From assembly GCA_947086925.1 (NCBI GenBank), contig CAMUAL010000008.1:1-55058 (forward strand): a DNA stretch of 55,058 bases, written 5' to 3'. The notes beneath the pieces were generated by a model that worked only from the letters and a program-made list of their open reading frames with translations, was not told the origin of the DNA and ran no database searches. How positions within the stretch are numbered: the stretch's first letter is position 1; every line of letters starts with the position of its first letter. The stretch is from an uncultured Clostridia bacterium. Lineage in GTDB: Bacteria > Bacillota > Clostridia > Christensenellales > Pumilibacteraceae. A program made the position numbers and the translations under genes. Shown piece by piece: positions 51,285-55,058 of the stretch.

Positions 51285-51356
51285 GCCCTTTTATTCGGCG
51301 GGTGTTTTATGTGCGCATATTGCACATCGCCACTGCACCGCCCTTTTATTCGGCGG
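51285..51356. repeat. Exact 17-bp direct repeat around the degV stop and the apbE ribosome site
   Basis: GCCCTTTTATTCGGCGG occurs at 51285-51301 and 51340-51356. The second copy contains the degV stop codon; the first supplies the AAAGGG ribosome site of apbE. Between them TGTGC/GCACA forms a small hairpin (about 51310-51326). Confidence 0.85.
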
Positions 51357-52203
51357 ACACAAATATCATACCTATGGTGTCGGGTCCGCAATGACAACCC
51401 ACAACGGGTCCCACAAGCTGTTGCCATATATCCGCCTGCGGGTACTTTTCGCGTATCATATCTATCGTTAATGCGGTGTCGGCATCGGTATCGGCGTTCA
51501 TAATCGATATGGGATAATTCAAGTCCACTTTGCCGCTCTCTAAATAATTCACAAGCGTGTGTATCGCCTTTTTGCGCCCTTTGGCGTTAAGTATGTTTAC
51601 AAGCTTGCCTTCGGCAGAAGTGGATATTATCGGCTTAATGTTAAAGATTGTGCCCATTGCGGCTTTGAACGCGCTGAGCCTGCCGCCGCGCTTTAAGTAA
51701 ACCAAATCGTCTACGGTAAAGTAAACCTTAATCTTCTCGCGGAACGATTCCACAAACTTTACGATTTCGTCATCGGTCGCGCCTTCGGCATGTTTTTTAA
51801 GTGCGTAATACACAACCATGCCCGTACCCATGCTTATATTTTTTGTATCGACAGTAGTGATTTTGCGCTCGGGGTATTTTTCTTTCAGTTCGGCTATTGC
51901 TTTTTCCATGCTGTCGAACGTGCCGGACATTGCGCGTGAGAAATGCACGTATATTATATCTTCACCCGATTTCAGCACCGGCTCGAAGTATCCCATGTAG
52001 TCGTGCTGATTAAGCGCCTGAGTTTTGACCGTAGCTCCGCCGCGCATTTCGTCGAAAAATTTGCGGTTATCGGTTTCGCGCCCGAGGTCGTAAAACGCCT
52101 CGATTCCGTTTACCGTGTACGGCATTTTAATACAAGTTGCGTCAAATTCGTCGAATCGTGTATACCAAAGCTCGCTGTTTGAATCGCAAAAAAACTTACT
52201 CAT
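51346..52203 (-). CDS. DegV family fatty-acid-binding protein
   Basis: 285 aa. DegV pattern: CDSNSELWYTRFDEFDATCI, TQALNQHDYMGYFEPVLKSG, YVHFSRAMSGTFDSMEKAI, VDTKNISMGTGMVVYYAL and YLKRGGRLSAFKAAMGTIFN (fatty-acid tunnel). In Bacillota these proteins (FakB type) deliver fatty acids to the kinase FakA; the partner is not in the window. First gene of the long operon, with a promoter at 52277-52305 and AGGAG. Confidence 0.93.
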   Translation of the reverse strand: MSKFFCDSNSELWYTRFDEFDATCIKMPYTVNGIEAFYDLGRETDNRKFFDEMRGGATVKTQALNQHDYMGYFEPVLKSGEDIIYVHFSRAMSGTFDSMEKAIAELKEKYPERKITTVDTKNISMGTGMVVYYALKKHAEGATDDEIVKFVESFREKIKVYFTVDDLVYLKRGGRLSAFKAAMGTIFNIKPIISTSAEGKLVNILNAKGRKKAIHTLVNYLESGKVDLNYPISIMNADTDADTALTIDMIREKYPQADIWQQLVGPVVGCHCGPDTIGMIFVSAE

Positions 52204-52276
52204 AATTCTCTCCTGAATTTATTCGGCTATTCGCACGTAAATTAAAAATACCGCAAAATTTTTACAGTATATTATA

Positions 52277-52305
52277 AGTATAGTATAATCCGCCGCAAAT
52301 ATCAA
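52277..52305 (-). promoter_or_regulatory. Promoter of the degV-apbE operon
   Basis: Minus-strand TTGATA (52300-52305), 17 bases, TATACT (52277-52282); a second TATACT overlaps at 52282-52287. Confidence 0.78.
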
Positions 52306-52315
52306 GTTATTTTGT

Positions 52316-52343
52316 TTGCGTATTTTCAAAAAAGTGGTATACT
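52316..52343 (+). promoter_or_regulatory. Extended -10 promoter of the Ca exchanger, apparently leaderless
   Basis: TTGCGT (52316-52321), 16 bases, TGG-TATACT (-10 at 52338-52343); nine bases then ATG 52353, no ribosome site. Confidence 0.65.
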
Positions 52344-52352
52344 ATATCCGTT

Positions 52353-53357
52353 ATGGATTATGCTTTATTTGTCGTTTTAGCCGCCGCCGTGGTGTTTTTG
52401 TCGATTAAATTGTCGAAATACGTTGATTTACTCGATAAAACAACCAACGTATCGGGCGCGTTTATAGGCGGAGTTATGCTCGCCGCGGTTACAAGTCTGC
52501 CGGAGCTTTTTACGTCGCTTTCGGCAGTGCTTTTTTTGCGTGAAAACAGTTTGGTTACGGGCAATATTTTAGGCAGTAACATCTTCAATCTTGCGGTACT
52601 CGGCGCATGCGCCGCAATCATGTTTCGCGGATTTTCACGCGCAAAAGTGGGTAAAAGCAATATTTTCACTCTGCTTTGCGGCTTAGCGGTTTACGCGCTT
52701 ATAGCCGTTGCGCTGTTTGTAAAAAACATTCCCAAACTCGGATTTATAAATATCGTATCCCCTTTTATTCTGATTCTTTACGTTGTGGCGATAATTCTCA
52801 CTCCCAAAACCGAAGACGCCGATGACGAAGCAAAATCCGACATAACTCTTAAACAGCTTATAGTGCGCTTTATTATCTGCGCGATTTTGCTTATAGGAGC
52901 AAGTATATGTCTTACGTATGTTGTAAATTCGGTTTCGGACAAGCTAAACTTGGGCAAAACCTTTGCGGGTGCATTGCTCCTCGGACTCGTAACCTCCCTG
53001 CCCGAACTCGTTTCAACCGTGTCGCTTTGCAGACGCGGAAACTTTAACGCTTCAATCGGCAATATTCTCGGCAGTAACATATTCAACTTCTTTATACTGT
53101 TTCTTGCCGACTTGCTCAGCTTTACAAAGGGCAACACGAATATTTACCCCTACTTTAAAGACGGCGCGGCGGGAATGCAGTCAATGCTCCTGCTCGTGCT
53201 CGGAGCAGCGGCTTCGGTGTTTGCGCTTATCATGATAGCGGTTAAATCGCAAGCCCCGCAGAAAAAATTGCTCGGACACGTTACAACGATTTCATCGGGC
53301 ACGATTATGACCGCCGCATATATTTTATTTTTGGCACTGTCTACAACGCTAATATGA
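52353..53357 (+). CDS. Calcium/sodium antiporter (CaCA family)
   Basis: 334 aa, about ten helices in two inverted halves. The alpha repeats are diagnostic: GGVMLAAVTSLPELFTSLSA with GNILGSNIFNLAVLG, and GALLLGLVTSLPELVSTVSL with GNILGSNIFNFFILF. Acidic residues in SLPEL bind the cation. YrbG-like exporters move Ca2+ or other cations outward against Na+ or H+. Apparently leaderless. The gene is followed by a hairpin at 53397-53425. Confidence 0.94.
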   Translation: MDYALFVVLAAAVVFLSIKLSKYVDLLDKTTNVSGAFIGGVMLAAVTSLPELFTSLSAVLFLRENSLVTGNILGSNIFNLAVLGACAAIMFRGFSRAKVGKSNIFTLLCGLAVYALIAVALFVKNIPKLGFINIVSPFILILYVVAIILTPKTEDADDEAKSDITLKQLIVRFIICAILLIGASICLTYVVNSVSDKLNLGKTFAGALLLGLVTSLPELVSTVSLCRRGNFNASIGNILGSNIFNFFILFLADLLSFTKGNTNIYPYFKDGAAGMQSMLLLVLGAAASVFALIMIAVKSQAPQKKLLGHVTTISSGTIMTAAYILFLALSTTLI

Positions 53358-53396
53358 TTTAAATATCGGGGTGTAAAATAGGATTCTTTTACTGTG

Positions 53397-53425
53397 GCGG
53401 CTGCTTGAACGCTCGGCACAGCCGC
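53397..53425 (+). terminator. Weak hairpin after the exchanger
   Basis: GCGGCTG (53397-53403) and CAGCCGC (53419-53425), 7-bp perfect stem with a 15-base loop, no T-run; termination uncertain. Confidence 0.4.
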
Positions 53426-53479
53426 GCGTTCGTTTATTCTGTCCCCCCCGGTGCCATTTCGAGTTTATCTATAATTTTG

Positions 53480-53508
53480 TTGAAAATAAAGTAAAATTTT
53501 GGTACAAT
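53480..53508 (+). promoter_or_regulatory. Promoter of the kinase-like gene, apparently leaderless
   Basis: TTGAAA (53480-53485), 17 bases, TGG-TACAAT (-10 at 53503-53508); six bases then ATG 53515, no ribosome site, so the transcript should start at or beside the ATG. Confidence 0.7.
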
Positions 53509-53514
53509 TATATT

Positions 53515-54024
53515 ATGATAATTTTAATTTCGGGAACAACTCATACGGGAAAAACCGCTTTATCTCAACGGCTTATGGAAAAATATAAAATTCCGTACTT
53601 TTCTATCGACCATTTAAAGATGGGGTTAATAAAAAGCGGCAACACGTCGCTTTCGGTAAACGACGATGAAAAACTTACGCCGTACCTTTGGGCGATTGTA
53701 AAGGAAATGATAAAAACGGCAATCGAGAATAAGCAAAATATAATAATAGAAGGTTGCTATATTCCATTTGATTGGCAAAAAGATTTTGACGAAAGTTACT
53801 TGCGAGAAATCAAATTTTATTGTCTTATTATGACCGCCGAATATATTGAAAACAAATTTTCGGAAATTTTGAAATTTGAAAATGTTATTGAAAATCGTAT
53901 CACAACCGACATAAATAAAGCCGATTTAATAGCGGACAATAGGCTAAATTTACAGATGTGCAAAAAATTTGGTTTGGAATATATTTTAATTGATAAAAAT
54001 TACGGAATAGATATTGAGTTATGA
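53515..54024 (+). CDS. P-loop kinase-like protein
   Basis: 169 aa. Walker A SGTTHTGKTALSQ (residues 6-18) and an Asp-containing strand YFSIDHLKMG, with NIIIEGCYIP as a possible lid/Walker-B strand: an adenylate-kinase-like or zeta-toxin-like NTPase. Substrate unknown. Clearly more A/T-rich and Lys/Asn/Ile-rich than most of the window, as is the GNAT gene that overlaps it by four bases. This points to transfer as a pair. Confidence 0.8.
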   Translation: MIILISGTTHTGKTALSQRLMEKYKIPYFSIDHLKMGLIKSGNTSLSVNDDEKLTPYLWAIVKEMIKTAIENKQNIIIEGCYIPFDWQKDFDESYLREIKFYCLIMTAEYIENKFSEILKFENVIENRITTDINKADLIADNRLNLQMCKKFGLEYILIDKNYGIDIEL

Positions 54025-54473
54025 CAATACGACAATATAAAAATGAAGATTGCGATGCTGTTGCAAAATTATTTTATGAAACGGTCCATTCCGTCAATGC
54101 AAAAGACTATACGGCGGAACAACTTTCAGCTTGGACAAATAATGCCGACAGCTTAAAAATACGGCGCGACTACTTATTAAAGCAATATACTTTAATAGCC
54201 GAAATAAACGGCGAAATCGTCGGGTTTGGAAGTATTGATAAATTAGGATACTTAGATTTACTTTTTGTACATAAAGATTATCAAAGACAAGGTATTGCTA
54301 CGGCATTGTGCAACGAATTGGAAAAAGGTTTTTCGGTCATAAATACTTTTGCATCGATTACTGCAAAATCATTTTTTGAGAAGCGTGGCTATTCTGTAAT
54401 AAAATCACAACAAGTTGAGCGTTTGGGCATAAAACTAAAAAATTTTGAAATGCAAAAGGAAAACGCAACCTAA
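54021..54473 (+). CDS. GNAT family N-acetyltransferase
   Basis: 150 aa. IRQYKNEDCDAVAKLFYETV (3-22), strand EINGEIVGFGSIDK, YLDLLFVHKDYQRQGIATAL (with the acetyl-CoA loop QRQGIA) and FFEKRGYSVIKSQQVERLGI make it a small GNAT enzyme similar to those acetylating small molecules or antibiotics. Substrate unknown. ATGA overlap with the kinase-like gene. Its stop codon lies in a strong 12-bp hairpin. Confidence 0.92.
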   Translation: MTIRQYKNEDCDAVAKLFYETVHSVNAKDYTAEQLSAWTNNADSLKIRRDYLLKQYTLIAEINGEIVGFGSIDKLGYLDLLFVHKDYQRQGIATALCNELEKGFSVINTFASITAKSFFEKRGYSVIKSQQVERLGIKLKNFEMQKENAT

Positions 54474-54492
54474 TTCGAATATTAGGTTGCGT
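54463..54492. repeat. Perfect 12-bp inverted repeat at the end of the GNAT gene
   Basis: ACGCAACCTAAT (54463-54474) and ATTAGGTTGCGT (54481-54492) with loop TCGAAT. No T-run; it could be a terminator or the edge of an inserted segment. Confidence 0.75.
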
Positions 54493-54495
54493 GTG

Positions 54496-54621
54496 GTGCA
54501 CCGACTTACCGCAAAAACGAACACGGTAATATACAAGGTGAATAGACGAGAATTATATTGCGCGGTGGAATTGCCGCTGTCGGACTATAAACTGTACGGC
54601 AAGCAGTTAGCGGTGCGGTAA
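54496..54621 (+). CDS. Possible small open frame in the right-end segment
   Basis: From a GTG at 54496 the frame reads about 41 residues, including YKVNRRELYCAVELPLSDYK, and stops at 54621. Codon choice looks gene-like, but no ribosome site is seen and the last 15 bases overlap the minus-strand gene opposite. It might be a remnant of a mobile-element gene. Weakly supported. Confidence 0.25.
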   Translation: MHRLTAKTNTVIYKVNRRELYCAVELPLSDYKLYGKQLAVR

Positions 54622-54777
54622 TTGCTCACGGCTTGCAAGGGCTGTCATGGCGTGTTTATAGATACGTTTTGACAGCCTTTTTGCTTGCTCTTTATCGGGC
54701 GGCAATTCGGTGTATATGTTTTTGCTTTGGTCGTCAAAGTAGATGACCGATATTCCGAGCGGTATTTGCTTATTCAT
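54607..54777 (-). CDS. Small hypothetical protein
   Basis: 56 aa from the ATG at 54777, preferred because CGGAG lies nine bases upstream (an upstream in-frame ATG at 54810 has no such site). Reads MNKQIPLGISVIYFDDQSKN then a basic helical half (KEQAKRLSKRIYKHAMTALA). No family recognised. Lies in the repeat-rich right end and may be part of a mobile element. Confidence 0.55.
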   Translation of the reverse strand: MNKQIPLGISVIYFDDQSKNIYTELPPDKEQAKRLSKRIYKHAMTALASREQLPHR

Positions 54778-54856
54778 ATTTGAAACTCCGTTAATTCTCG
54801 ATAACCCCACCCAAACCCACCAACAGCAGGCTTGTTTTTTGTTCCGTGTTCCGTAG

Positions 54857-54886
54857 TGCCAATAAGGTAATAGTAACTTATTGCCA
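54857..54886. repeat. Inverted repeat in the right-end segment
   Basis: TGCCAATAAG (54857-54866) and CTTATTGCCA (54877-54886), one mismatch, loop GTAATAGTAA. Confidence 0.7.
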
Positions 54887-55036
54887 CACGGGGCGGCTGT
54901 CGCCGCTCCGTATTGTGCCGTATTTACCCCAAAAGTGTTACAGTGTTACGGGGTGGACTAAGGTAATACTATGTCCACCCCGTCGGCATAACGCTTGAAT
55001 TTACGTTACACGTTACGGGGTGAACGGGTAATATTA
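54866..55036 (+). repeat. GGTAATA words and GTTAC-type direct repeats
   Basis: GGTAATAnTA occurs at 54866, 54962 and 55027 (a related copy at about 54525). GTTACAGTGTTACGGGGTGG (from 54937) is echoed by GTTACACGTTACGGGGTGAA (from 55005). Iteron-like, purpose unknown. The 54811-55058 stretch has no gene that I can support. Confidence 0.55.
54950..54981. repeat. Perfect 9-bp inverted repeat
   Basis: GGGGTGGAC (54950-54958) and GTCCACCCC (54973-54981) with a 14-base loop that contains a GGTAATA word. Confidence 0.75.
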
Positions 55037-55058
55037 TATACTGCAATCGCGTAATTGT

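Overview
The window reads as a chromosomal segment of an uncultured, low-to-mid GC member of the Bacillota, most likely class Clostridia. Supporting this are strong AGGAGG-type ribosome sites with frequent TTG and GTG starts, an Rnf complex in the clostridial order C-D-G-E-A-B, a PdaB-type deacetylase, a PucR/CdaR-type regulator, an obg-nadD-yqeK-rsfS block and an FMN riboswitch in front of ribU. I cannot place it below class. Most genes lie on the minus strand in long, tightly coupled operons.

Layout. 1-3556: the 5' end of glmM (cut by the window edge) and a ppx/gppA-maf-mreB operon whose MreB has a degenerate active site. 3917-6598: a large signal-peptide/beta-propeller/SH3-like membrane-anchored protein. 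6708-12567: a tandem-OB SSB with a PdaB-like deacetylase, then MATE and MacB-like ABC exporters. 12770-18427: the complete rnfCDGEAB operon with its own promoter, leader and terminator. 18553-19367: two half-size TauE/SafE permease genes. 19635-23078: a giant four-repeat surface protein. 23249-28125: tsaE-yhbY-tsaB-rimI-hydrolase-(membrane MurF-like)-SDR operon. 28313-30235: an unrecognised 640-residue scaffold-like protein with two kinds of internal repeat and a histone-H1-like tail. 30355-31291: ribU under an FMN riboswitch. 31340-33561: a three-gene cell-envelope operon. 33745-37387: a NadD-YqeK-RsfS triple fusion, Obg and Nth. 37597-39637: oxidoreductase plus TIM-barrel isomerase operon. 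39754-41902: DUF3343 and cysteine-desulfurase-like genes, then two divergent small genes around a long dyad. 41903-52203: a long minus-strand run (degV, apbE, NusG-II/EetA-like, Gx/EetB-like, aminotransferase, tyrS, yigZ, branched-chain aminotransferase, comF, metY, PucR regulator). 52353-55058: a cation/Ca exchanger, then an AT-rich kinase-like/GNAT pair and a repeat-rich stretch that looks like the edge of a mobile or recently acquired segment.

Two themes tie separate loci together. The first is flavin-based membrane redox. Rnf carries covalent-flavin motifs in RnfD and RnfG, and RnfG appears to have a second FMN-binding domain. ApbE, which attaches such flavins, is encoded with relatives of Listeria EetA and EetB, and riboflavin uptake is controlled by an FMN riboswitch. 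The second is translation mode. Five genes (893-residue protein, tsaE, nth, Ca exchanger, kinase-like gene) have a good -10 box only 6-9 nt before an ATG and no Shine-Dalgarno sequence, so they look leaderless, whereas SD-led genes often start at TTG or GTG.

No tRNA, rRNA, CRISPR array, insertion sequence or T-box was recognised. Identifications rest on reading motifs and family resemblance by eye; no database search was possible.
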